Numbered from the stretch's first letter, positions 32,230 through 44,429 are shown. The stretch: 64,000 nucleotides of DNA from Isoetes taiwanensis (GCA_021234155.1 JAJEKV010000222.1:62001-126000), one strand, 5' to 3'. Program-made: numbers and translations. The notes: a model not told the origin generated them from the sequence alone.

Positions 32230-33560
32230 GCAAATATTTCACAGGAATGCATAGAATTCAAGCACAAGGAGTTGCCTTTGCATCTAGCCAGTTAACAATC
32301 ATCTCTTTCCATCCTCTGTTTTTTTCGCCAGTGAACATCCTCTATTTCCGACAGAGCCAAGCTTGAATCCGTAGCATGAATCCATAGATTTTCTTAACTG
32401 TAAAAATGGACATAGCTTCTTTACCCTGTTAGGAGCAAGATAGGGCCATAGCTTGAATCCATAGCTTCTTCAGCTGCAGCCATAGCTTGTATACAAAAGC
32501 ATCTTATAGTCTGCTACTTAGCTCTGTTTCATGAAAAAGGGGATTCAACCGTGGCTTGCAAAACTCTCAAGATCTTACCTGCAAACAAAAAAACAGCCGG
32601 CAAGGCCTCAAAATTTCTACCGAAATCCTAAACAGAAGAAAAAAACCTTGTTTTACTTCACGAAAAACTCAGAATAAGAAGGTATGGTGCCCTGCGTAGC
32701 AAGATCCCTCACACCGATGCCATAGCCGCCACCCGTGCCAGAAAGGCAGACCAAAAGCCATGCATTATCTGATTCCTCTTGCTGCAAAAAATATATTTCC
32801 GAATCTTGAGTTTGATAAAATGCTGGAATCGATCCCAAAAATCCTACATAAATGTAGAAAGATAGGTCTGGCGCTCACTGGCCCAATTCTCAATCCGGTG
32901 GTAGAGCGCTGGATGTTTTAAAAGGCATGGCCATGGCACAGAAGAGGAAGCCGAACAGATCTATTCAAGGGGTCTGGATCGATGAAGTAATGCCAGATCT
33001 TCTTAAGGTTTAAGGTTTGGAAGGCGGCAGATGGTCTAAAAATGGCTATCGCGCAGGCTGTTTTGAATGGCCCATATATCCCTTTTGTTATCACGAAGTC
33101 ATTCACGAAGCGGGAAACCAATGCTGGAATAGACACGTGCACCCAAAATAACGTTGATGTATGATTATATATGTTGTGATATGGTTATCTTATAATACAT
33201 GTTCTTCTCAACACCCTTTGACTAATGCAAACTCAATAATGTTATTTCACTACAAGGCCATTTCCATGAACATTTGCAATTCTATAATGCAACTTTATTG
33301 CAAACACTACATAAAGAATGCTTATTAACTTACAATATTAGCATCTCTAACTTATGAGGACATATCTACGCATATATTTGCCTGCTAATCCAAATAAGGA
33401 ACACTAAACTCAACAACTAATTTGCAAGTTTAGTTCACATAGCTCTTTTACTAAGCATACAACTAATTTAACCTCTGCCACTTTTCAAAAATTGAAGCCC
33501 AAATTGCACATCATTAATGCTACATGAATCATACAATGTTGAGCCTAAGAACTGCCTTAT
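32230..33560. other. No clear gene; probable Helitron body
   Basis: Short frames on the minus strand (32,838-32,653 and 33,142-32,918) have protein-like composition but match nothing I know. They may be further captured exon pieces. Confidence 0.3.
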
Positions 33561-33562
33561 AT

Positions 33563-33590
33563 CCCAGCAACGCTGGGCACCATTACTAGT
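33563..33590 (+). mobile_element. Helitron 3' terminus
   Basis: The hairpin CCCAGC-AAC-GCTGGG (33,563-33,577) is followed by CACCATTACTAG|T. It is identical in layout to 3,549-3,577 and to the ends of the fold-back element. Confidence 0.65.
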
Positions 33591-34209
33591 ATTCATGTAA
33601 TTTCTACTAACTGCAAGATAAAGAGCGTGTTGTTCAGACGCCAAAAGTGGCGGTCATTATGCTAATGCATATATAAATACAACGTCTAACCATTTGATAT
33701 TATCAAAGGGTCATTTGCTCAACTCTGATTGAGGTTACACGTAACAAAGTTTTCAAGCGTAATGGTTAACATAATTTCAAATATCTTGAAAGCATTGAAG
33801 CACATTAAAGTTTGGCACGAAGAAAGGGATGTGTTGGATCCAGCAAATGACAGATCTATCCGATTTTTAGTTGGAAGCTTTGTGTCAATTATAGGAGCTT
33901 GTGATCTTGGATTTCACATGGTTAGAATTTAGCATTCCAATTAATCCTCATATACTTTTGCTAAATTGTTCAAATAGATTACTTTTCTATAATCTAAAGC
34001 AATGGTTTCCCCACATGGATTGCAAATAGTATATTGTTTCGCAACACATTGTACTTGAGGGTGGGTCACAATGAGTAAGATCCATATGTTCTTCAACATA
34101 TAGACATTAGTTGTTTTGTAATGGATGTTAAACATGCTCTTCTTTCTAAAGTGACAAGAGAAATGAGCATAAAGTAAAGAGGATACTAAACAAGAGAAAG
34201 AAGTATCGC
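33591..34209. other. No gene seen
   Basis: AT-rich spacer between the Helitron end and the TIR transposon. A 67-codon frame at 33,729 has no recognisable features. Confidence 0.4.
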
Positions 34210-34213
34210 TAAA

Positions 34214-34247
34214 GGGTCTAAGTTAGATATTGGGGTACAAAAGCACC
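34214..34247 (+). repeat. Left terminal inverted repeat
   Basis: 34 bases with one substitution and a small length difference in an A run relative to 40,822-40,856. Followed by subterminal GTGCTT repeats (34,269-34,305). Confidence 0.8.
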
Positions 34248-34539
34248 CGTCCGGACGCGCTGCTTTTCGTGCTTGGTCCGCTGTGCTTGGAGGTGCTTGG
34301 AGAGCGGGAACACGATGATCCGTTTTTAGCAAATTGCTTCCGGATCGATGACATGGCTATCCGCAAAATCAAATTCAGTACAAAATCAATTTGGCGGGGT
34401 TGTTGTGAAATGGCGTGGAGAGTTAATAGGATTTGGCTATGGCGGGAAGCATGATCCGGTGTTGTACCTCTGAACAGAATTTTCTTTGCACAGCACGGTT
34501 TCTCTGTACAACACAATTCTCTGTACAACATGATTGTAA

Positions 34540-37156
34540 ATGGATCAATCAGCATCAGATTTAGATGAAGAAAAGCGACTTCAAATTTTTTGAGAAATTC
34601 AAGCCGAGAGAAGAAGGCAATCTAGACAGCGGAAAAGAGATAGGGAGAGGGAGAAAGAAAATATCCAGCCTCAGGTTGACAGCGGCTTGAGTGCGAGAAG
34701 GCTTCAAGAATTGTCCAAGAATTTGGACGATTATTTCAATAATATCACAAAGCCTTTGAAAGAAGGGGATAAGGCACTGGTGGTGCACAGATTTGTGAAG
34801 AGAGTGAAGAAGAAATTGCCACTGGAGGTGGATTTTGTTGATCATGATGAAAGCAAGATCATGAAGAATGTCATTAGAAATGTTCAAGAGACACTCAATC
34901 AGCAAAAGAAACTAAGGAAGACAGATATAATGCAAGCAAGAAAGTCCACATTGCAAATGGTATCTTCAACAGCAAACAAAACCAATCAGTCTGCAGTTGC
35001 ACGTCTCCTTCATGTATCAAGAAAAGAAGAAGAGTAATGGCAGAACAAGAATGTGGTCCGTAGTCAATGTTTTCAAGGAAAAAGAGATCAGATGCAATAA
35101 CTGATGAGGTTAAGAATTCTGTTTACAAGTTCTGGACAGAAAACACAAGAGTCTCACCATACAGGAAGCATGTGAGAAAGTTTGTTACAATAGATGGTGA
35201 AAGAATTGATCATCCAATACAACTGCTTGAAATTTCTCAGGTAATTATTATGCTTTATATGTTTTACCGCTTGTTCTGCTTTTAATTTTGTTTGGAACTC
35301 TTTATAGTTGCAATTTTACATGGCCTTCAAAAAGGAATTCAATGAAATGAAGATTTCACAGTGCACATTTGAATTGCTTAAGCCATCTTTTGTGAGGCGT
35401 TTAAAAGAAAGAGAGACCTGTTGCTGCCAATATCACATGCACTTTGAGGATGTGATGCAATCACTCAACAAAATCAGAACAGATCCAAATGGGGTGCACA
35501 AAGAATGCAACTGTAATTGTGCTGTTTGTGGTGATGGTAACTTCTGTAGTGCCAAGAACCATGTTTATAAATCCACTAGTGATTTTTGGAGGCAAATGGT
35601 CTGCTCTAAAGAAGAAGATGAAGAATGGCACAAACATCAATGTCTGCAGTTGGCATGCAAGGATTGTGGGTTGAAAAGGTACTCTTAAGTTTGTCTCTTC
35701 AATGCTATGATATTTAAAGATATTACTGCTCAGTAACTTTAATTGTGGTATTATAAACAGGTTTGCTTTTTGTCCTAAGGAGAAGATGGAAACTGATTAC
35801 AAGGTGGAGTGGAAACAGTTTGAAAAGATATTCTGTTTGGCTTAATTAAATTGTGCTCGTGTAACATGCTTTTTAAACAAACTGCAAACTGACAAAAATG
35901 TTCATGGTCTGAAATCAGCAAGAAGTTGGATACATGAAGGAGACTACCAAGAAAAAAATGGGAGGGAAGAAACCAACAAAAGTAATAAGACTTGCATACA
36001 AGAATGAGAGTCTGCCCCAGTTCATGAAGCATGCCTCCAAGACAATGGTACAATTTATCATACACAATTATGTGGCACACTGGCAGGCAAAGCAATTCAG
36101 GACATGTTTGGATACCTTTCTTTTAGATGCAATTGTCTCTATAATTGACTTTGCTGAAAATTACAGTTTTAAAATTCAGAGGGAGGCATAATCTTGCCAT
36201 TGGCACACGGACCAGGCCTCAATTCTGGTTCATATCACATATAGACATGCAACCCAAGCCAAGATAGAGGAGATGGAAGTTAAAGAGGCAGAGAAAAGAG
36301 AAGCAGAGTGGGATAAGCTGAAAAGAAAGAAGAAGACAAGTCAGGAGACCATCAGTACTAATTAGAGGAGAATTATAAAGGAAGCGCACTTTTATATTTC
36401 AGATGACAGGGAGCATAGCACTGAGTTTGTACAACATTGCTTGAAAGTACATGTTGACTGGCTTAGAGCACAGAACATTGAGTACAAGAAACATATTGGA
36501 GTGATGGTTGCACATCCCAGTTTAAAGGTAATAAGGAAGGAACTATGTGTGTAGTGAAGGAATTGAGTATGAGTGGAATTTCTTTGCCAGTTCTCATGGC
36601 AAAGGAGAACATGATGCAGGTGCCTCTCTTGCTATTGTTCCTATTTCTTTCATGATAAAAGGGATGATTGCACGAACAAAGCACGTTTGGGAGCATGGCT
36701 CACAGCAGAACTGAAACCAAAGATGAAATCTGTTGCTGGAGAAACATCCACAGCAATTAGTCAGGGGGAAGAAGAAGAAGATGAAGATGAAGAAGATGAC
36801 CTTAGTTCTCTTCTAGAAGTTGGAGATAATTTTGTTGTAAATGCACATCCAGAAGATGATGAGGGAGTTGACTTTTATGTTCTTAGGTGTACAGAGACTA
36901 AACATACATTGTTAGATACATATGAAGATGCTTGGGGTACTGCATTTGGTGTAGGAGAAGTTATAGTTTCTGGCCATTACTACAAGCAAACAGATGCACT
37001 CCAATTTGAGTTGCTATTGGACAAGCCAGTTGCTAGTTGTATAGCCACCTTATCAGACAGGTGAAGTTTGATATGGAGAATCTTGTTAACAACAGTTTCA
37101 AGATGAGTGAAGAGACATGCCAAAAAGTTATGGCATCCCTTCCAGTAGAGTGCTAA
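34540..37156 (+). pseudogene. Transposase-like gene (SDGC..QFKG / SSHGKGEHD family)
   Basis: ATG 34,540 (MDQSASDLDEEKRLQ) is followed by a stop after 17 codons, then a basic N-terminal region. The next parts are KNSVYKFWTENTRVSPYRKH (35,112) and, across an intron (35,241-35,307), FYMAFKKEFNEMK and a Cys/His-rich segment (CCCQYHMHFEDV...CNCNCAVCGDGNFCS). A second intron is 35,679-35,760. Catalytic-type segments follow: IVSIIDFAENYSF (36,130), HFYISDDREHS (36,390), WSDGCTSQFKG (36,500) and WNFFASSHGKGEHD (36,580). The C-terminal part (36,687-37,064) is acidic and then reads like a small beta-rich domain (VDFYVLRCTETKH). The SDGC...FF.(S/T)SHGKG series marks, as I recall, an uncharacterised transposase-like family known mainly from animals. 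Frameshifts near 36,500-36,700 disable it. Confidence 0.65.
35241..35307 (+). other. Intron in the transposase-like gene
   Basis: 67 bases, GTAATT...TTATAG, joining ...LLEISQ to LQFYMAFKKEF in phase. The second intron, 35,679-35,760 (GTACTC...AAACAG), joins CGLKR to FAFCPKEKM. Confidence 0.7.
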
Positions 37157-37802
37157 TACTGCTGCCCATTTTTTCTGCTTTTGCTTCGAAGAAGCAGAAT
37201 TTTTTTTAGATGTACACTGGCTCTTTCCTGCTATATTCTTTCTTATACTCTTTATAATTCGTTATCAATGAAATCTAACAAATTCTTTGCTGCACAAATG
37301 TTCCTTGTCCTCACAGCTTTAAAAAAAAAGCTGCTAGGTCTGCTTTTCATACTTATGCTTTGTCTGCTTACATGCTTTCTGTTTTCAGTTAACTATTACA
37401 GACTTCTGGTAAGTGTATATTTGCACTATCTGTTTTAGTCTCTTCAGTTGGCACATGGAAAACAGATTGCAAGTTTACAAATGAACAAAGTTTACAAATG
37501 ATGATCTGCACAAGTGTAAGTAAATGCCCGAAACCTTGAATTTACATTGATATCCGCAGAAGTTACAAAAGTGTACAGCTATGTACTCATATCCAGTCTT
37601 CACAAAGAAACAGCTATTATATCTTAAGTTACATCTTAAGTTACATGAAGTTCTTAATTTACATCTCAAAGTCAGTATCTTCAATGTGGGTCTGATCTTG
37701 TGTTGTTTCTTCTCTTGCAGTTTCCTCCTGCTTATCGGTATCTTCAATGTGGGTCTGATCAGTATCTTCAATCTGTGTTGTTTCTTCTCTTGCAGGTTCC
37801 TC

Positions 37803-38510
37803 CTATTTATTTACAACAATATCAGTTGCAACACCAACAATATATTTCACCAATTGCATGCTTCCTTCAATTTCTACTTTCCATCTTGCAAGTTCTTTCA
37901 AGTGGTCAACAACAAGTTTGAGTATGTTGATGTCTAGGTCCTTGACCACATCAACATGAAGCTGCTGGTGCAGCCACTTTTGAGGATTCTTTGAATGAAG
38001 CCAAGTGTGCAAACATGCTTTTATGTAGTTGAATACCTTATCATTTTCCTCATTGTCAAAGCTCTCAACTATTAAGCATGTGTCTGGTGGGGACAAGAAA
38101 GTCTTGTACAAAGAGTCATCCACAAGCACAATATCCTCTACATCATTAAAAGTTGTGTAAACTTTGACAATTGGCTTCATAAATACTGGTTTGGTTGCAT
38201 TGCCTGGAAACATAAAAGGCATTGCCTCACATTCATTCTGACCCCATATGAATTTGAATTTAGTGTGCTGGCAGAATACTGTTAAGGATTTGTATGATGT
38301 TCTGCTTCCTCATGCTAGACCAAATCCCAACTTCAAATCTTTCAAAACAGAAATCCAAGAACTCTTGTAGAAGAGGTCTGCAAATAACCACTTTCCCTGC
38401 TGTTTAGTACTTCTTGAGCCCTGGTGGAATCTTTACTCTTGCTCTTTTTTGGAAGGTGTTGACCAAAACTCCATTAATGTCTAAGATGACAAGTTTTTTT
38501 CTTTTCTAAA
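37803..38510 (-). pseudogene. FCP1-like HAD phosphatase domain carried by the TIR transposon
   Basis: After a polypyrimidine acceptor (…GGATTTAG at about 38,505) the minus strand reads KLVILDINGVLVNTF (HAD motif I, with N replacing the second catalytic Asp), then RPLLQEFLDFCFERFEVGIW and SSMRKQNIIQIL. After a stop and frame change, MPFMFPGNATKPVFMKPIVKVYTTF, then DIVLVDDSLYKTFLSPPDTC (motif III VDD), and it ends at 37,803. This is the order of plant FCP1-like HAD proteins whose motif I is DLNG. Two stops break it. It appears to be the last exon(s) of the minus-strand gene that begins near 40,425. Confidence 0.75.
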
Positions 38511-38776
38511 TCCTCTGTAACATTCATAAAAAAAGAAAAACATCAACATGACTTAAACATGAATTAAAAGAAGTCATTAATTAAAGAAAACAGAATTACA
38601 ATATTCAAACAATGTTCTCAAACAACATAAAACAATTAAAACAGTATTTCACATCCACTACAATATGTTATGTTCTGAAACTAACTCAATGACTTGATAT
38701 CTTGAGAAGCGTAACACGAACTACCATTTAACATTTTCACAATCATATCAACTTGATCACCTATTTGCTTTGGTGC

Positions 38777-39300
38777 TTAAGGTGGCAGCTTCTTTGAGGG
38801 TCTCCCCATCTTCCTTTTGACTTTTGTTGTTGCTACCTCCATTTCAACTACTGCTTCACCCTTACCCTTACCTTTCTCAACAGCATCAACAGCATCTTCA
38901 TTTGCTTGTTCTTCATCACTGCTTACTTGAACATCTATATTTGCAGCAATAGAACTTTCTCCTGCAGTTGCACTCCTCAACCTGGTCTTTATGCCAATTG
39001 CAGGAACCTTTTGTACAGGTTGTTCATAATATTCTTCTGAACTGCTCTCAACAACACGTGAATGTTTTATCCTTCTTTTTGTTGTCCCCTTACTAATCTG
39101 AATTACAGAACTTTGTTGCTTAGAACACAAATCAATTTAAATGAGATTAAATTAATTAAAACACAAATAAGAAGTATCAAAGTCTTACCATACTCGCAAA
39201 GCTTCTTCTGACTTTCCTCCTTGGACTTGGTGACACTTGAGCTGATGCAAGAGAACCAACATTTTTGGTGACTCGTAAATGTGTGAAGCCACGAGGTGGG
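38777..39300 (-). CDS. Basic, acidic and AT-hook-like exons of the minus-strand transposon gene
   Basis: An exon at about 39,298-39,189 reads PPRGFTHLRVTKNVGSLASA and RRKVRRSFAS. A 70-base intron (39,188-39,119; GTAAGA...TTCTAAG) follows. The next exon reads QQSSVIQISKGTTKRRIKHS, then a Ser/Glu-rich stretch (VESSSEEYYEQP), an acidic segment and KRKMGRPSKKLPP, which resembles an AT-hook (GRP flanked by basic residues), ending at 38,777. These parts look like a nuclear, DNA-associated linker between the coiled-coil/RING part and the HAD domain. The stop at 38,777 means either a separate product or an unrecognised further splice. Confidence 0.4.
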
Positions 39301-39416
39301 CTGGGTGCTTTATTAAATAATAAAGCAGGAGGTGAAATACATTGTGTGACAACATTGGAAAACTTATCGGTGAAGCAAATGCACTACTAGTGCCTACCTC
39401 AAATGCATTGCCCGCC

Positions 39417-40425
39417 TCAACTGCAAGTCTTCTTCACTGCAACCTCTAGACCAAGTTCCACAAATACTTCCACGGGGACTTCCTTCAAACACACGAAGCA
39501 TGTCTTCTTTTCATACAAAAGCATGCGGCATGCCAAGTGATAGACATGTTCACATGGTAATGCCATATTCAATTTATATTTTGGATTGAAGACCAATCCA
39601 CATGCAAAGACATGCATCTTCCATGAAACCGGGCAACTTTGCTTTTCATAGTTATGATAGATATTTTTGATATATCCGAGTCCATCAATTGTCTACCGCC
39701 TTCTAAGCAATTCTCGCTTTCCGTAATGAATTCAATTGAAGTTTTTAATCTTTCCTTCTTTTCCTTCTCCTGTAATGCTTCAACACTAACCTTTGGAAGG
39801 CAAGCCTCCAGTTTAGAGCAAATATATACTTCACCACTTATTTTTTGCTTTAACTCTTCCATCTGCTTCAAGTCTCCATCATTCTTGTCTGCTTTGGCAT
39901 TCAAAGCAGACAACTCATTCTCCATTCTTGCTATCTCGTTCCTTCCATGCTCAATCATCCTCTCTTCCCTTGCTAAAGAGTTATTATCTACCTCAATGGT
40001 ACTAATTATTTTTACCAGATCATTTGTACATTTGTCTAAATCTATTTCCAACTTACTAACCTCCTCTTCAATCAAAGATTTGTTGAAACTTAAATTGGAA
40101 ACAGAAAACTCAGATAACTGACCTGCTTTCCCCTTAAATTCAAGTTGAGGTGTTGATCTGCCTGAAGCTAAAGGTGTACTTTGGCATGAAGGAACTGTAG
40201 GTTTGATCCTTTTAACATCTTCTTTTTTAACATCAATGTCATCCCTTTTTCTCCTGGACCAAACATTGACCTGTTTCTTGTAAGCATCCCAATCAACCCG
40301 ATGAGCCTCAGGGTTATGCTCTGCCTCCATGCAAATGATAATGCTACTAGCTTCCTCAATTCATTATTCGGGACACCTCCATCTCCATACAAGAAATCGA
40401 TCAAGCCGTCTAATTTCTGCTTCAA
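39417..40425 (-). pseudogene. Coiled-coil and RING-like N-terminal part of the minus-strand transposon gene
   Basis: The start near 40,425 reads MKQKLDGLIDFLYGDGGVPN and NELRKLVALSFA. A frame change near 40,330 leads to EAHRVDWDAYKKQVNVWSRR and a basic stretch (RRKRDDIDVKKEDVKR). A long heptad-type coiled coil follows (about 40,090-39,720; SKLEIDLDKCTNDLVKIIS to EKEKKERLKTSIEFI). Another frame change at about 39,600 leads to CGLVFNPKYKLNMALPCEHV, YHLACRMLL and KKTCFVCLKEV, a C..C-H..C-C..C pattern like a small RING or zinc finger, ending at 39,417. No catalytic transposase residues are seen here. It may be an accessory protein of the element or a captured host gene. Confidence 0.45.
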
Positions 40426-40821
40426 ATGAGGGCGAACAAAGTAGATTTTGATTTTGCCTTGGTGGAATGGCTCAGACCAAACACTGTTTTAGTCATCTGC
40501 AGTGACATTTTCTGCCAGCCATTTCAGCTTTTGCTGTGGGATGATTCCTTCACCAGCCATGAGAAAAGAAGGTACTTTAAAAAAAAGCAGCAACAAACAA
40601 AGAAGTCGGAGCAAGCGCCTTGAAGAGGATGCTTCAATTTGCAAAATGCAGGAATCGAAGTGCAATCGGGGAGCAATCTGGCCTGTACAATTCAATTAAT
40701 AACAATGGGCGCGAATAATTACAGCTCTGACAATCAAAATCATTGTTCGCCAAAAAGGCGCGCGTAAATCGAAAAGGTGCGTCGGGCGCTGCTTAACGTG
40801 CTTTCTCCGCTTCCGCTTGTC

Positions 40822-40856
40822 GTGCTTTTTTGTACCCCAATATCTAGCTTAGACCC
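40822..40856 (-). repeat. Right terminal inverted repeat
   Basis: Inverted partner of 34,214-34,247, bordered by TAAA. Just inside are GTGCTT-like subterminal motifs (40,798-40,828). Confidence 0.8.
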
Positions 40857-40860
40857 TAAA

Positions 40861-42814
40861 GGCAAGCATTGGTCTAGGAAAATAATTGGCCGTTAAGTGT
40901 AGAACTCAATATGTGGGCATGAACACAATAAGGAAAAATTACCAAAATGCCCCTACTTTTACTAAAATGATTAATATGGCTCCAACAAAAGGCATGTTGA
41001 TATGTTGATATCATCTTCTGGTCTGAAATCTGAAACCTACCTTCAGGGGCATTCTATATTAGAATAAGATATTTCTAGTTAATTCAAAGTTGATATGCTC
41101 CCGTTTGAATTGTTCTATGTTCCTTGGATTCAAAATATATAATTTAAAAGACTCAAACGATGTTTGAAATGATGTTTGAGATTAGATTTTTTTATGTCTA
41201 TGAAGATCAAGAGGCCATGAGACTCATACAATGGGTTAATACAACCATTACTTAGGATTAAAACCCCATGCCTCGAAAGTTTTTCAAGGGAAAAACCTTT
41301 GCAGGTAATGATGATACCAGATAATTAGGAAAAAATTAATAGACCACGATGACTACTCAGGGCTCAATTGAAGTTGCTCCTCTAGAATCAACTAAGTTGA
41401 ATCTCCAACATATGTTGGAGGTGTTTCCAGGCAATTTGCAATGCCAACACCTGTAGCAAATGCAACCTACTCCCCATCAGCACCGTGTGTTAGATCTCCA
41501 ACATGTTGGAGGTTTGTCTAAGACATCTGCACTGGCAACGCCAGTGGAAGTTTGCATTCGACAACATTTGTCTCATTGAGAGTAAAGATGCAATGCCCTA
41601 TCCAATGTCTGATTTTTATAAATATCTTTATTGAGATGTCGAGTGACCTCACCTTTGTATTTGTTATCTTTGTTCGTGGATCTTAGAGACTTGAAGGGGT
41701 AACAATCAGACTCTGGCTGCTTTGATTGAGGTGTTGATGTGCTAGCAAGTGGTTTAACATGCACCACATAAGGTCCCCCTTGCTGATGCAAGAGAATAGA
41801 AGGAGCTATCGCCTCCAGAAAACCAAAATAGCAGATATATCTGAGAGCAATTAGCCCACAACCCTCCCCGGCCCTATCCCTTGCCTTCCCCGGCCCTAGC
41901 CCTTGCCCCAATATGTACATCCTTGGAAAGGTCACAAAGTAAGCTTTCCAACGCACCAAAGAATACTTTGATCCGAGTTTGGATGTGCCAGATATAAGCA
42001 GAAAGGTACTACCATTGCAAGATTCTTGAGAGGACCAAATTAGTCAGATCCAAAATGGTGATCATCTGCCAAAGAACCTCTGCAATTTATGCACCGTTGG
42101 AAGGATCCCGAAGTAAGCTTCTTATCATCTCTCAAAATATCACCATATTCATGTCCTTACTCTTAAACATCCCCAAATTTATAGAAAATGGGACATTCTC
42201 GTGTTTTGGCCCATAAGATACAACAACATCCAAATTGTTAAATATATGTTTAAGTTCATATCACAATTTCTTCAGGTCACATCAGAAGGAGATAAACTGT
42301 TGAAGAAATTGCCACTAAAGTTAATATGATGCTTAGAGCACTCAAATGCGGAGACAAGAACAGGCATAGAAATTTAATGATGGCTCAGATATAGGTTGAG
42401 ATATGATCTAGGTACAAGGGAGGTTTAAGCTTGATATTTAAACCATTGAGTTGAATGATAAATAAGTTAAGGGAATATTCAGTGCATGATGAGATACTTG
42501 GAGTCCTTTTTGGATTTGAATTAACTCGATCCAATATGAGAAAGACATGAAAATAGAAACCCCTTTAGAAACAAGCAGGCGGTCTGGCATCACCGTCGAA
42601 CTGCAAGATAAATAAAGAAGCAGATGAATTGCATCGGTATGAGGGATCATAAGGAGATCAACTTGATCAAGTAAAGCTTGGTTGTATTGTTTGCACTGTA
42701 ATTAGTTATGATGCTATAGTATTTCGACTAGTGCCAAATGAACAGATATTCTATTGTGAAATTTAATGGTTGATTATATTCATAAAATTTGAAGAATACA
42801 TTTTAATGCTAGTG
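40861..42814. other. No clear gene; paired palindromes at 41.4-41.5 kb
   Basis: A minus-strand frame (41,959-41,573) is open over 128 codons but has no recognisable domain. CTCCAACATATGTTGGAG (41,404-41,421) and CTCCAACATGTTGGAG (41,496-41,511) are perfect palindromes. The right part (up to 42,829) probably belongs to the 5' LTR of the copia element whose interior starts at 45,934. Confidence 0.4.
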
Positions 42815-42829
42815 AGATATGAAACTCAT
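42815..42829 (+). repeat. Target-site duplication of the L1 insertion (left)
   Basis: agatatgaaactcat occurs at 42,815-42,829 and again at 45,776-45,790, flanking the L1 insertion exactly. Confidence 0.85.
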
Positions 42830-43149
42830 ATGTATATGGCTTCGTTCATGTTGGCTCAATAGTCAAAAGTACAACTTATCGTCAGGGTTGTCAGGAACTT
42901 CATTTGGGGGGGAACAGAGGAGGGTGCTGCTGTCAAAGTCAGTTGAGAAAAATGCATGTTGCCAAAGCATTTTGGCGATCTTGGGATGATCAATTTTTTT
43001 TTACAGAGCAAGGTGATGATTTCTAATTTTATTTGGAGAATTTTAAATAAGGTGGATGAGTTCCCAGGTTCCCCTCTTGTTTATCAGTCTTTGCAAATGT
43101 GCATTTGTTTTGGGCCTCCATCTGTTAGACCATTTTTCCCTTGGACTCT

Positions 43150-44429
43150 ATATTGACAAGTTGGAGACCTGTATGCAAGAACATGGAGGTGGTGGCCCAC
43201 AGTTGCCAGAGGCATACGCAATAAAACAGTTGCTCTATGTAGACGATGTGGGCTTATTATCCCATACATCTAGGAGTATGCAAGAACATTTGGACGCCCT
43301 CAGTGGATTCTATGACATAGCAGGAATGACCGTGAACCAGCAGAAAACCAAGCTGTTGGCAATCCTCTTCGCGTAGCATGATATCCCAGACTTCTATTAC
43401 AGAGGACAAAGGATGGATGTTGTAAGGACCTTTAAGTATCTGGGAATCGATTTTTCTGCTAACATGCTATGGGATGACTGTGTAGAAAGAAGGGTCAGCG
43501 CGGGATGGAAAGCTCTGTATGCAATGCAGAATAGCTGTTACAGAATAGATCTCTGCGATTGGGCACACAAAGCACACCTGTTCAGAGCACTCGTTGAACC
43601 AGTATTGATGTATGGAGTAGAGGTCTGGGATCCAGCGATTAGCAAGAGCACCTGGAATAAGCTAGAGAGGGTACAGAAGGCCTTCCTGACATATAGCCTA
43701 GGCGTCAAAGACACGGTGCCTTACCCGATTTTGCTGTATGAGACTGGTTTTTGCCCCCTGCAGCATTATGCTATGAGCAGGCACCTTGCGTATTTCCATA
43801 AGGTTGACAGAATGGATGCACGTCTCCCTTCCCGGGCTCTGTTATTGGTACAAGGGCCACAACGACTGAAGAGAGTGTGGCAGGAGCATTGTAAGGGGTG
43901 GTTCGCAAGATGGTCAATAGACTATCAACAAATTATGGCTATGTCAGATATCGAGGAACAGGAGCTGCATTTGAATGAGCACTTTGCTGCCTCTCTGTGG
44001 GATGTGCTCACTCTTGCGAAGCCCAAAACAGAGCACTACCACACGCAGGTTAATCCGTCGCTGGAACATAGCCCACACCAATATTTGAAGGCACACATCT
44101 CTACCAAGAAACGGAGAGCCATAGCGGCAATGAGGACAGGGTCCCACCATCTCATAATTGAGACAGGCCACTGGGGTACTGATGGAGGGCAGAGAATCCT
44201 CCGGCATGAGAGATTATGCCAGTGTTGCCACATGCGGATAGTAGAAGATGAACACCATGCTCTACAGGAGTGTCCAGCATATGCACACATCCGAGCAGCT
44301 CATGCCGATCTCAGATGCTCTGAGATAGCAATGTATCAGTTGCTGGCTTCGCCAATGGTTGCACGTCTCACATCCTACATTCTGCAAGTCTCCACTATCA
44401 GAGAGTCCCTCACATCGCAGGGAATTTGA
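43150..44429 (+). pseudogene. Reverse transcriptase, C-terminal half, with CCHC end
   Basis: LYVDDVGLL carries the two catalytic aspartates. KTKLLAILFA is followed by one stop. After it come RTFKYLGIDFSANMLWDDCV, the thumb/connection region (ALVEPVLMYGVEVWDPAIS) and a terminal CQCCHMRIVEDEHHALQECP zinc-binding module (C-C-H-C). The frame 43,413-44,429 is otherwise intact, so the insertion is fairly young. The first half of the reverse transcriptase and any endonuclease are missing through 5' truncation, as is usual for target-primed insertions. Confidence 0.8.

Larger units (their letters stand above)
34214..40856. mobile_element. Complete 6.6-kb DNA transposon with TIRs and two convergent gene sets
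   Basis: The left end begins GGGTCTAAGTTAGATATTGG and continues GGTACAAAAGCAC. The right end is its inverted copy (…TCTAGCTTAGACCC at 40,856). TAAA flanks both ends (34,210-34,213; 40,857-40,860) as a 4-base target duplication. GTGCTT motifs repeat just inside both ends and may bind transposase. A plus-strand transposase-like gene occupies the left half and a minus-strand coiled-coil/RING/HAD gene the right half. Introns with good GT-AG borders survive, but stops and shifts show the copy is decayed. I cannot assign a superfamily with certainty. Confidence 0.75.

Noticed and set aside
41573-41959. 128-codon open frame on the minus strand as a gene
   Set aside because: No recognisable domain, contains a short tandem repeat (gccctagcccttgcc type), and composition does not suggest selection.
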